Positions 24,866 through 35,865 of a DNA stretch of 64,000 bases are shown piece by piece. Source of the stretch: Collybiopsis luxurians FD-317 M1. Its lineage: Eukaryota > Basidiomycota > Agaricomycetes > Agaricales > Omphalotaceae. The stretch covers positions 203,457 through 267,456 of the forward strand of contig KN834829.1 of the NCBI GenBank assembly GCA_000827265.1, read 5' to 3'. The first letter of the stretch is position 1; every line of letters begins with the position of its first letter. The notes under the pieces are model-generated. The model was not told the origin of the DNA. It did no database searches and was given only the letters and a program-made list of their open reading frames with translations. The position numbers and the translations under genes were made by a program.

Positions 24866-24874
24866 ACTTCAAAT
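24866..24874. repeat. Target-site duplication, left copy
   Basis: ACTTCAAAT, repeated exactly at 27653-27661 on the other side of the TIR element. Confidence 0.85.
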
Positions 24875-27652
24875 GGGTGTTAACAAAGTTACTTGGACAA
24901 TTTAAACTCCGCTAACTTGTCCTTACAAAAGTAACTTTAAGTTACTTAAGTTATTTAAGTAAACTTGTCGCGACAAAGTAACTTTTTTTTCCTGCGCTTG
25001 ACAGCTAACTTGCCGAGTCTTGGCAAAATGTACTTCTCATTAAAACTTGTTTTCGAGTAATCTACAGTGAGTTTGCTGCAATGCAAGAGGTGAGTATCTA
25101 CATATTGTTGTTCTCAAACTATACTAGACCTCAATGGTCCCCCTTCTTGTCTCAGCTGTCAATTATTATAACTTTTTGAACCTTGTTAGGCTTTAGCTAT
25201 GCTGGCACTTGTAACATAAATAGATGATCATTTCATGCATTCTGCTCATTTCTAAGTTGCACAGTGCTACCCAAAGGGCCCACAGGCATCTCAAAATCCT
25301 GGAATGAATAGTCCAGTACCATTAGTTCAGGATAGAAGCAATTAACAGTATACTTATGCAAATTATACTAGCTCTAACTCAGATTTGAATCTTTTCCCAC
25401 TATGCTGACTCTAACAAAATTGTTAGTACAGAGACAAAGGAAATGGCATAAAATACCTGTACCATAACTATCAAAATGTCATCTCTAGAGCATCAAATCT
25501 AAGTTTTATATAATAACAGGAAACTCAACCATCACAATAAAGTAAAAGAACTCAGTAATGTGCTTAAAGCCTTAATTAAGGCCTTCCAAGGATATTATGT
25601 CCTAATACCTTAATTGTTGGTCTTAATTAAGATTGAATTAGGTGCAATTTAGGACCTGTATTGATGCTACTTAATTTTCCTCACACTGTACCTGAGCCCT
25701 CCAAAACACCATCACCCGATTATCTCACCCTGTTCCTGTGCTAGCCACTGTGACTGTTTATTATTACCTAAGTCTTAGGTGACCAGCTCTGCAGTGACAT
25801 TATTAAACAGAGTTAGTTTTATCTTGTTTCATTCAAGAGTTGCCATATTTCTCCTTTTATGAGATGGAATTCATGTGAAAGCATCTGTCGGCCAGACCAG
25901 CACCTAAACATTGATTACATGTATATTAAGACCTGATTAGGACCTATGTAGATCTGGCTGAATTTAGGTCCTAATTAGGAATCAAATCAAGGCTTTAAAC
26001 CTAATTAGGTCTTAAGCCTTAAGCACATCACTGAAAGAACTGAAATATGCACTGCTTGAGATGGCAAAATAGTACAAGAATGCCATATTCTTCAGTTGGG
26101 GTTGCATATGAATGTTTGATGGATGAGTGGAAAGTATATTGAGCTCAAATACCTATCTCACTACCAAGTAGAGTGAGTAACTTTGCACAGTATGTATGAG
26201 TCAGGATGCATGCACAGACCCAGCATTGCTTTACTATGTGAGTACAAAATCCATAAAGTAATTATATTCACTTGAACCATTATACAATGGTGCTCACATT
26301 CATGATATGCTCATTTACTTCTTGCTGGTTTTTTCAATTTCCCTACACCCATTGAATAACAAAGAACAAAGTAGCAATATGCTGTTCATACAGTGCTTGC
26401 ACAAACTCATATGCTCAAAGTTAGAGAATCACAGTTGGGTCATGTCATGACCTTTACATTCAAACAGATAAATATACAAACACTAGGCAAGAGCTCAACC
26501 ACTGTGGTGTCTGTATTGTAAGGTCTATAATTGAGACCAAGTCAATAATAGTAAAAGTCAATAATAGTAAAATTTGAAGATCATAATTCAGCCCCTTTCC
26601 TCATTGAAGTCATTTATAGCTAAGTAGAATGTTTTTGGAATACTAATTCCACTAAGTACTACAAGTTGGAAGATGAATCAAATAGAGGAAAGTAGGATAC
26701 TTCAAATTTTGAAAGTATGAGTTTTGACTTGGAACTTCTGAGATGATGAGTAAACAACTGTGTAGACATATTGGTGTGTCAATACACAAGACATCCTTGA
26801 TCTTCAATAGTCTGATCATTCAACTGACAACAAGTGAGTGAATCTGGATAGAATCAGGCATATAATCTCAGCAGATGCTTGACAGCAAAATATAGTAATG
26901 GATTGGTGAGATATACACCTGTAAGAACTAAGATGAGGATCTACAATTTGAGAGACCAGGCTAATGAACAATGATTACTTGAGAATTGAGGCATTTTTGA
27001 TAAGGCATTTGGATAGTATTTTCTCAAGAGTCAAGGGATAAATGAAAAAATGAATTCTGAAGTATGAAGATGTTGATAGTCCAATCAGTAGAGTGATATT
27101 TTACCAGTTGACAAAGCAGCTTGAGCAAGAGGATATGTTTGAAGTATGGAGGACAATGAGAATGGTCCAGTATGTGAGCGCGACTATGGGGAGATTAGAA
27201 TTCAGAGTTGAGTCAGCACAGCTGGATTGCTAGTTAACCTGTTATTTTGAACTGCTCATTTATTTTCCATATCCTCCAGTGTCCTCATGCCGGTATTTGC
27301 AACAAAGACAGTTAAGCACCTTTCTGCTAATGACCCAATATATATCCCTAGGTATATTCGGTCAGATTGATAGCTACAGGTAAAGTAAACAGCAGTCTCG
27401 GTAATATTAGGCATATAATTCACTTGGTTCACTCAGGGAACATTAATATTCAGAGTATTCTGCAATCAGATGCTGTAATAAAGACCAAAAACATGTTAAA
27501 TGTGTCGAAAATAACTTTTAATGAGAGATACATTTTGCCGAGACTCGGCAAGTTAAGCTGTCAAGCGTGAGAAAAAAAGTTACTTGCACATAACTTTCAA
27601 GTAACTTGATTAAATTAAAAAAGTTACTTGAAAAATTACTTTGCGCACACTC
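24875..27652. mobile_element. 2.78-kb non-autonomous TIR element with 9-bp TSD
   Basis: The left end is GGGTGTTAACAAAGTTACTT and the reverse complement of the right end is GAGTGTGCGCAAAGTAATTT, flanked by a perfect 9-bp duplication ACTTCAAAT. Inside both ends lie many AAGTTACTT/AAGTAACTT motifs, then a shared subterminal block (CTTGACAGCTAACTTGCCGA ... GGCAAAATGT; at the right end it contains the palindrome CCGAGACTCGG). The interior has no transposase frame. A 9-bp duplication with long AT-rich ends suggests a Mutator-like element, but the superfamily cannot be settled without a related autonomous copy. Two more copies occur at 51131-53200 and 56417-56650. Confidence 0.8.
25553..26033. mobile_element. 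hAT-type MITE nested in the TIR element
   Basis: A 481-bp element with ends CAGTAATGTGCTTAA and (reverse complement) CAGTGATGTGCTTAA, flanked by a perfect 8-bp duplication AAAGAACT (25545-25552 and 26034-26041). The 8-bp TSD and CAG...CTG termini are typical of hAT. Interior is AT-rich with TTAATTAAG/CTAATTAGG motifs and no coding capacity. Confidence 0.85.
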
Positions 27653-27661
27653 ACTTCAAAT

Positions 27662-27830
27662 GAGCTTTAATGGCTAATTGATAATTTATTTATGTAGTGC
27701 AGAATAGTATGGTACCGTATGACATGAGATCTTTCCTGTAATCGATCTTTGACTGGGCATCCGATTCGAGTTGCCTTACTCTTGAGTTGAAGATAAATGC
27801 AAGGGGGGTTTCTTTTCCCCTGGCAATGTA
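27662..27830. other. Spacer between two transposons
   Basis: About 170 bp between the TIR element and the hAT-like element; nothing recognisable. Confidence 0.5.
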
Positions 27831-27838
27831 TACACATG

Positions 27839-28590
27839 TAGTGATGTGACGGCTCCGGCTCAGAGCCAGCAAGCCCTCCAAGCCGGGCCCTACTGAGCCC
27901 TAGCCTGACCCCAGCTGTCAGATGGCTCAACTAGGGCTGAAGGCCCGGCTTAAAATTTTTGAAAGCCCTGGGCCGGGTCTTGAGCCGGGGCTGAACAAGA
28001 TAAGAAGGTGCCCAAATTATCTAAGCACCTATACAGTTATGACTCATGTTTGACGCTTGCACTCTGAAGCAAAAAAATTTAAACCCAGGCTTACCGACTC
28101 TGCAAATAGTGCCAAGCTGCTCCCATCACAAAAAGAAGCTATTGCGTGTGATCAGAACGCCAACAACAAATCCGTGGAAGCCAGTGACAGTACCGATTCT
28201 ATTAATTTTCTTTCTCACAACTGTAGTAACAATTCAATTCACTCTTGTGACAGACAAATCAGGTTCTCAATGCAAGACACCCCCAACCAAAACTTTATTA
28301 TTCTGGGAGGAAATTTCTGCCATTGACGAGTTTGCATTGGAGACTGAGGAGTATCAGGAGGGACTGGCAGCTGAATATGATAGATCTATACTTGTCGGGG
28401 GCAGCTCAGATTGGATAACAGTTGACGATGAAAATGATGAGTGGGAGGATGTAGCTTTGTAATTAATATTGATCTATAATTTTTGATATATGTTGAGCCG
28501 GGCCCGGCTGAGAAATTTTATAAGCCCTGGCCGGGGCTATCTGAACCGTAGCTGGGGCTTTTGAGCCGGACCCCAGCCGCCACATCACTA
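27839..28590. mobile_element. 752-bp hAT-like non-autonomous element
   Basis: Ends TAGTGATGTGACGGCT and (reverse complement) TAGTGATGTGGCGGCT, flanked by the perfect 8-bp duplication TACACATG (27831-27838 and 28591-28598). Next to each end sits a GC-rich subterminal segment with GGCCCGGCT...AAGCCCTGG in direct orientation (about 27940-27985 and 28500-28540). An interior frame at 28046-28462 (plus, 138 aa, acidic C-terminus) is open but not recognisably a transposase; an overlapping frame at 28057-28326 competes. Probably an internal deletion derivative. Confidence 0.85.
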
Positions 28591-28598
28591 TACACATG

Positions 28599-29017
28599 GC
28601 AGACCCATTTAAGCAATGGAATGACCCAGAGATACCTGTCATGATACAACTTATCTTTCTTACCAATGGTATATTTGTCCGAACATACTGTACATGTCCT
28701 CAAATGGTACTCCATGCTTCAAGCTCAACTTCATATGGTTCAATGATTTCCAATTACTTAATATTCATCTGGACCGACAGGGCTGTGAGGAGGAGCAAAG
28801 CGAGAGAGAATGTATCAGAGCCACTGGGACATGAAGAGAAGAATAAGGATACCGGTCTCGAAACGGTGTATGCAGTGAAGGAGCAGAAGCAAAATCAGGC
28901 TCACTGAGACATGTCAGAACAAATTGGAAACTTTGCAAGTGTGATTGCAGCTCCCCTCGACAACTTGAATAACGGTAAAAGCTTGATTTAAGATTGATAT
29001 TGTACAATCAATAATAA
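28599..29017. other. 3' flank of the first DUF6536 gene
   Basis: No gene supported. The frame at 28596-28907 (plus) has no recognisable content. Confidence 0.4.
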
Positions 29018-31338
29018 TCAATAATAGTAATACCCGGGAATTGGCGGTAAAACTTCCCCACTTGAAAAGCTAATATGTCCAGCACCCTGCTTCCTGTCAT
29101 CCTCCGTATCTGAAACAACACCCCACTTCATTGGTTTTAATGAATCTGCTCCATCTACAGGGGGATGACAGGCAGCCGAAATGGCAAAACTGCAGCTACC
29201 CACAAGCGGCATGCTGCAGTCAAGGCGCTTGAAAAATCCAATTACAACTGCACTCAGAATCAATGTTGCTGCAACAATACTTGCCAAAACCATTGCTGCT
29301 GGTGAATACCCGCAGCTAATAAGACTACCGACATCAGTAAAACCTTGATTAACTATCCAAGATTCATAGTCAACTTGAACAAGAAAAATGCTTTGTGACA
29401 CCAGCCAGTGTAAGAGGGCAGAGTAGGCCATGAGTGGAAGGCCGAAACGGTACGGTATCTGGAGGAAGTAAGTCGACCGTTGTTCACCTTCGGGACTAGA
29501 GACACGAAGGGGCTTGTGGGAGCTAGCATATGAAAGCCACTCCCGTGCAAGAAAAAAGGTTGTGCACAGGTTGTTGAAGACAATGTAAATCATTGAAAGA
29601 ATGAGCTGGGGGGAGTTTGCAACAAGCACTGAAGCAATAAGTGCACCATACCCTTGTGTCGGTAAAGCCCAGCTCGATATGATTGTTTCGGAGTGGATTT
29701 TGCCGATGCCTAATTGCCAAAGAGCAGTAAAATTACTGATATCACTCAGCTCCAGTATCGAAATGGCGTAGCCCAACAGACAAAGGACAATGGAAATAGC
29801 GCCGGTGAACCTTTGTATAGCGTTCATAAATGAGTATAATATGACACTGAAATGTCGATACATACAACAGAATAGTCCATATCCAGTGTCGCATAGTAGC
29901 TGCATATAGCCAACGAACATTTTGGGGCTGGTACTCGATGACTGGAGGTTTAAGAGGTTGGCTACACTTCTGATCATTGACCCGACTTGCCCAAGCCAAG
30001 CTCATACCTCTTGTACAAGGGTCAGAGTTAGCAGTAAAAGATGCAATGGCGTCTCCGACGGTAACAAGAGGTTGGTCCTTGATCATGCCAGCTGCCAGCG
30101 CCATGCAGACTACCTTCACAAAATTGAAGATGATAACAAGTATTAACACTGGTAGGTTAAATTCAAGCTGGCATTTCGGCTCAGCAGGTTGGCTGAGGCA
30201 ATAATTGACATGAGGTATAAGTGGCCCATTGAAAATCCCGAGTTCCGTTAAACTTGGGAATTCCCATTCTGAGGAATTGATTTGTTTCGAAATAGACGAG
30301 CACCCCACCACTATTCCTGGAGAGAATCCACAGATCCAGTTAAATGGGCTTGAACCAGGCGTACCGGGTATAAAGCCACCCTCTTCATTATAAAGCAAAT
30401 ATAATGTGTTCGAGGCATAATGACCCATTACTACCACGACATCTTCCCGGGTGGACACAAAATCAGTGGCGTAAGCGTTGATACACTGAGAGGGACTTAG
30501 GATGTCCCAGCCAGACACAGTTGGCAGGTCTTGACATGGGAGAGTGACAAACTGCGACTCAGTTTCCTCACACACCCAATTATACATGCCATTGTTTTCC
30601 TGAGGACGATCTGGTCCTAATGCAAACCAAACATTGTAACCACTGGCACGTATAGTAGAGAAGAAGGCGGAATTGTACCTATGAGATTCATAAGCTCATT
30701 ACTGCAGTTGGTGCCTATAATACTTACAGGAGATGCAGAGGAATGGAAGAAGAGAAAAGTGCAAGCCATAACCTCCGTTTTGAGCGGCTGTGATGTTTCA
30801 AGTTTCTTAAGCTCTGCACCCCAATATCTAGCCACGATCCCCTTGCGTGTGCTTTGTCAACCTCGTTCCTGGTCGGAGCACAGAGACTCTGCATGACGTA
30901 GTTGCTAGCACCAAGTAATAAGGTGCTGAGGACATTGATGACAAGATGGATCCCAATGGAAACACGGCCTACTGTGTCACAGTCACCTTGGTACACTAGT
31001 CCGCTGCTGCTCCATCCAGCTTTGACAACACTCCAAATCATTATGACAACATTAAGTAACAGGACGACAACAGCCTGAAGTGTCGCCAACCATGCACCGA
31101 AGCGCCAACCTGTGGGTATTCGTGACTTGAAGATACCGGTCAACCTCGTCCAAGAGTCCCGAACTGGTAGAATTTGATAGATCCAAGCGTTGTACCAAGA
31201 GTTGTGCATATTTTCATAGGAGGTGTTTTTCGTATCAAGCAACGCAGCCTGAGACTCCGATACGTCATTTTGATGCCACTCTTCCTCGTCCTGCCAACTA
31301 AGCGAAGTATCTTGATCATACTCGTCATCATTGTTCAT
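29018..31338 (-). CDS. DUF6536-family multi-pass membrane protein, copy A
   Basis: Three exons: 31338-30728, 30678-29866 and 29810-29018, with introns of 49 and 55 bp (GTAAGT and GTATGT donors). The exon lengths sum to 2217 nt, giving 738 aa. ATG 31336-31338 begins MNNDDEYDQD. Membrane segments appear at about residues 81-105 (after PTGWRFGAWLATLQ), 127-150 (HLVINVLSTLLLGASNY) and 188-206, then a Cys-containing outer loop, then five more hydrophobic segments. Family hallmarks are NSPQLILSMIY, GEQRSTYFLQIPYRFGLPLM and PLVGSCSFAISAACHPP. The function of the family is unknown. The conserved YTAV just upstream of the ATG in all three paralogs suggests an earlier start or upstream exon. It is more AT-rich and diverged than copies B and C. 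Confidence 0.87.
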
Positions 31339-32320
31339 CGTAACAGCTGTGTATGAGGCTGGCCGACGTAGCGGTTGGAAGGCAAAGCTATTGAAAATCA
31401 AACAGAGCACCGAGGTGACAAGAGCAATGTACGGACTCTGTAGTGTCTGTCATGGATATGAAGACTGAGAGCAAATCTGAATACTACAGCTAGATAAGCG
31501 ATTTGCAACGAGTTGGATTGAAGAATTAAGGTGTGCAGTGTACACACTGACACGTCGCTTTCACACAGAAGTTTGGCGGTAGTTTGCTTGAGAGAGGGCC
31601 CAGGTCGCCCGAATTAAATACTCTTGAAATGGCAGGCAATATCAACACCGGACTCAGAGTTTGACAGATAACTCAGAAACAAGCAGGTGCAGTTTTTGAG
31701 AATAGATACGGCGTGGTAACTATAATAACCAACCGCCCAGTTGAAACACTTTTCCTTAGATACCTACGCAGAATAGAACAAGGAGCAGCATCATGGCGTT
31801 GATTTGACGAGGATTGTTGATGTTTGATGCTCTATCAATGGATACCGTTGAAGTTTGAACAAGATCTGTCTCTCTGCATAGCTTTATTTTTCAAATTTTG
31901 TTGTAAATCGTCAAGGGAGCTTGCAGCTGGTAGTGCTAAATAACCGAACAATCGGCAGCGAACATTGGCACGATCCACGAGTATCTGATACTCCGTTCCT
32001 GAGGTGCCAGGTGATCTTTGGATTGGGAAACAATGTACAAGAACCTTATAACCTACAACTGTCGAAAAATTATTACTGAGTGATCAGCGTTGTCAAGGTG
32101 GCCGAATACCGAAGCAGACACATGACTCTGGTTTAAACCGATCTGCACTAACTTAATGAGCATCACTGTCTATTACTAACAAAGCAATGAACTTCATTTA
32201 TTCTACTGTCAATGGAATGCAGTGAAGAGTGTTTCAATGCCAAGATTGTAAATTTGCAGTACTGGAAGTGTTGGGAAGTTTGGTGATGCACAGACCCTAG
32301 GATCAGATATCCTTGTTAGT
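31339..32320. other. Intergenic: upstream of copy A, downstream of the FHA gene
   Basis: Putative promoter of copy A and 3' flank of the FHA gene. No independent gene seen. Confidence 0.5.
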
Positions 32321-35153
32321 TCATGTCAGGTTCCTTGAAACTATTTTTCTGTATCTGGGATCAGTTAATGTCGACGGAGGAGAAAATTGAAACTCGAAGC
32401 CCACCTCCTCCAACTTCAAATCTGGAAATTGATGATGCGCTTGAAACACAAACGTGACCTTACACTTCCACCTCGTCGGACGGGATGTATCCAGTTTGAC
32501 AGTAAACCGATCGCTAAGGATAAAATTGTTATCTCCTTCATCATCAAGCTCAATCACCGGTCCAGGATCTGGTTTCCCATCCCATACACACGACAGTATC
32601 CACCCCACGACAAACATCCTTCCCCCTGCCAACCGAAAATTGAAGAATCCTCCGTCAACCTCCTCACCCTCCTCAGGAACCCTCCCCTTCTTCCCACCCA
32701 TCTCTTCAGGATCAATCCGAACAAGATTCATATGCTCAGGATATCCAACTTTACCGATCATCTTCTTCAACGGATTAGGTGGGGTGGTGAGCGGAGATTC
32801 CCACTCGAGCTCGTATGCTTCGAACCCTGCACCGAACACGACTTGATTGTAATTCGCCAACTTCTTCTTGAACTTCCCTCCGACCTTTCCACATTCCCAT
32901 ACGAAGGTATTCCTATTATTTTCCTTCACCCCCGTGCCCCCAGGTCCAGGTTTGACCGATCTCTTCCGCGCTTTATCCATCCCCTTGACCCCCGCAATAA
33001 AATCATAACACTTCATCATCCCATCCGCCTTCAATTTTGCCTCCACCATCTGAACATAAATATCCGTATCTTGTACCTTTTTCTCGAGTGTAAGTTTCCT
33101 TACGAGATTCTTGCGCTGAGTTTGGAATGCGGCGATGGCGGAGCGGATACTTTTTACGCGTATGGCGTAGGCATCGGACTGAAGGGCTGGGTGTTCTAGG
33201 TAGGTTTGGAGATCGAGATACATGTCGCGCATTTCGTGAATCTTGGCGAATACATCTCGGTGGACGGTTACGCGTCGCGGGAGATTGCAGTTTATAAGGG
33301 AGCTGAACAAAGTGAATTCAGCTACGTAGCTCGATAGGTGACTAGCTGAATGCACACCTGTAATGATATAATATCCCAATCCTCGGCGTCCCTTTTGGAT
33401 TAGCTAAAAGTTTTGGTAAGGCAGCAAGGGCGTCCTGAGGAGAAAGGAGGCCATTCGATAGATACGAAGCATCTGCCGAACACCCATAGGTTTCAATCAT
33501 CACATGTAAGATACTACAATTCTTCGATTGGGACTTGACTTTGGATTGAGTACCAGAGGCTTTGAAGAAATTTTCGACGAGGGTTTGAGCTTCGATTTCA
33601 TGTTTTTTTGTTATACTCTTGTCATCGATCCTATGGAAGCGCAGAATGTGAGATAATAAGCAAGTATCGAATACTCGAATGAAAATCAGTAGAGACACGC
33701 ACTGACAAACTATTACCATCCTGCAACCGTACCCGCGTTGGCGACCCGCAAGATAATAATCTCCATATCTCTCCCTGAACTCAGCCTCTGTAAGAGCCGG
33801 CATCCCTTCCTGCAACGTAACAGTCGCCGGAATAAACTCTGGCTCGAACTCCCCAATGACCTTATACTGTATCAGGACCGTCGACGACGACGCATTCTTC
33901 GACAATAACGACGATATCCGAGAACTCATAGAGATAGAAGCAGGAGCGACGTTTACTGTACCCCCGATTTCGATATCGTACTGATCCTCAAGTGACTTGA
34001 TAGCATTCCAGTGTAACGTGTCAACGTAAGTTCTAGCTTGTTTGGGTCGAGGAGGATGTGAAGGCATTTGAAATGTAGATAGCGCGGTGCGGGTCATCGA
34101 TTCCCCTGTTAATGCGTCGACACCGAAACCTAATCTAAACGTGTCTGACCAGGGTATGTTAACTTCGCGTTGAAGTTCAGTGCTGACCGACTTCTTTGGC
34201 GGACTCTGAAAGAAACTTTTAGAGAACCAGATAGGGCCGAAGTGAAGACTGGCAATAAACACTTACCTGGGGCGACGATTTAGGTGACAGTGACTGTTTG
34301 TCTTGTTTGACAGGTGGTTCCAAGCTAGACGCCCGGCGCTCTTTCTTTGCATCAGGCTTCGCGGGCTTGGGGGTGTGGGGGGAGACTTTGGGTTTAGCGT
34401 CTGGCTTGCCGGGCTGCTGCTTTTTACCCTTACTAGGAATTTCGAGGCTAACTGTTCGGCGATGCTTTTTCAGGTCAGTTTCTGGAGGCTTTAGGCTATC
34501 GGGGGTGACAGATCTTTTTCCTGCCGCTTTCGGTACGTCGAGTTTAGCGTCCGGTGGAGGGCCTGTTAATTTAAGGATAGGCTTCAGTGCTGGTTTGGGC
34601 TTGGATCGGAGAATCTTGATCTTTGCTCGAAGTGCATCTGGATTCTATGGAAGATGAAATGAAGTGAATGAATGATAAGGCGAGCTGCGAAACTCACCTT
34701 ATCGAGTTTATCATCTTTTGCCCCAAATACAATCGTACTTCCGTCTTTCAAGAGATAGTCCTTCCCGGAGACGAGCACTCCTTCTGAATTCATCCACGTC
34801 CCGTGCTTTGACTCCGCATCGCTAATGTACACCTATGAATTCGTGAGCTTTTCTGAGAACATAACAAAGGACATTCGACCTACTTTGGTTCCCTTGAACT
34901 TCAAAATCGCATGCTTGGTGGCAATAACCTTTCCACTCTCCAAGAGTTTGGATCCGATAAATAATTCATCAGTATTAGAGTTTTGTTTAATCGTAAATTT
35001 TCGAGGCTGAGCTTTCGAGTGCGGAGGATCTTCACAAATAAATTCGACTCCTTGACGAGAAACTGGTAAGATTTCGGAATGTTAAGAAATCAGTTGCGAC
35101 ATACCTTCAACCACTTCAAGTTCCCTGTCTTTTTTACCGTTCGCAGGGGCCAT
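32321..35153 (-). CDS. FHA domain protein with MACPF-like domain
   Basis: Exons: 35153-35105, 35062-34884, 34832-34698, 34644-34267, 34205-33703, 33630-33358, 33341-32321. The introns are 42-72 bp apart from the last, which is an apparent 16-nt GT-AG gap; the sum is 2538 nt, 845 aa. The N-terminus carries an FHA fold (SGKVIATKHAILKF, YISDAESKHGTWMN, DGSTIVFG), a phosphothreonine reader. A basic Pro/Lys/Ser linker follows (exon 4), then a MACPF-like domain (WSDTFRLGFGVDALTGE; FRERYGDYYLAGRQRG). The C-terminal third (from DVFAKIHEMRDMYLDLQTYL) is helical then beta-rich and unassigned. There is no signal peptide, so a cytoplasmic or nuclear protein is likely. MACPF-like relatives include pore-formers, but pore formation here is not shown. 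It lies upstream of DUF6536 copy A on the same strand. Confidence 0.78.
33342..33357 (-). other. Apparent 16-nt GT-AG gap in the FHA gene
   Basis: The upstream frame reads ILYHY then reaches a TAG within 20 nt. Removing GTGTGCATTCAGCTAG joins AG to T (Ser) and opens the 340-codon C-terminal exon. Either an extraordinarily short intron, a 1-nt frameshift in the gene, or a sequencing error. Confidence 0.4.
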
Positions 35154-35865
35154 GAAAGTTCAATGGCTAACAGACGATCACGAATCTTATAACACCAAAG
35201 CTGTGGAAGCCGACATCGACGGAGTGCTCCAGAGGGTGAATTGGAACGCGGTGCTCAGATACAAATGTCATCAGGCTGTAAGGTATGAGAAAAATATACG
35301 CATTCAATTCGTGGACTCTAGGCCATGAAAGAGGCAGTGACGAAGCTTCGACCCTTTGACGCCAGCTGGCTGTGCTGCCCACCGGGCCGGGATCGCCACT
35401 AGCATCCGCACGCCGTCCTCACTGAGACTGGGAAGGCATGTACCCTAGTAGAGCCTGCTCAGTATTCGGACTAGTTCAACTCTTGTTATAAACCACTTTC
35501 CAGGGCCGACCATTAAGGACAGTGTAACTGCTAACATTTTGAGGTGCAGCAATTTCGGTTGGAGATACAATCCATTATTTGAGGAATCCCGCCAGGCGGC
35601 CATGCAGAAACAGGTACCGGTGCTAATGCTGAGGGAAGACATAATTAATAAGGAATGAGCGGAGTTCAACAATTGGACAGGAGGATGGACACATTCGTCT
35701 ATCATAAGAATGTCGACGGGAAGCTTTTACATATGAGGCAGCGTGGTCTCAAAAACTCTGAACTTCTTAATGTCAACAGGACCATCGCATGATGAATCCA
35801 TGATTTTATGAACTTCCCAATACAGGTTTACAAAGGTGAGAGAAACATTTTTAATGTATGACTTG
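35154..35865. other. FHA-gene upstream region and 3' flank of DUF6536 copy B
   Basis: No gene. The part at 35190-35400 shares ordered short matches (CGGTGCTCAG, GCCAGCTGG, CCGGGCCGG) with 39290-39480 and 56960-57150, see findings. Confidence 0.45.

Noticed and set aside
32387..33199. Plus-strand 270-codon frame
   Set aside because: It is antisense to the C-terminal exon of the FHA gene, which has domain-consistent sequence and intron support.
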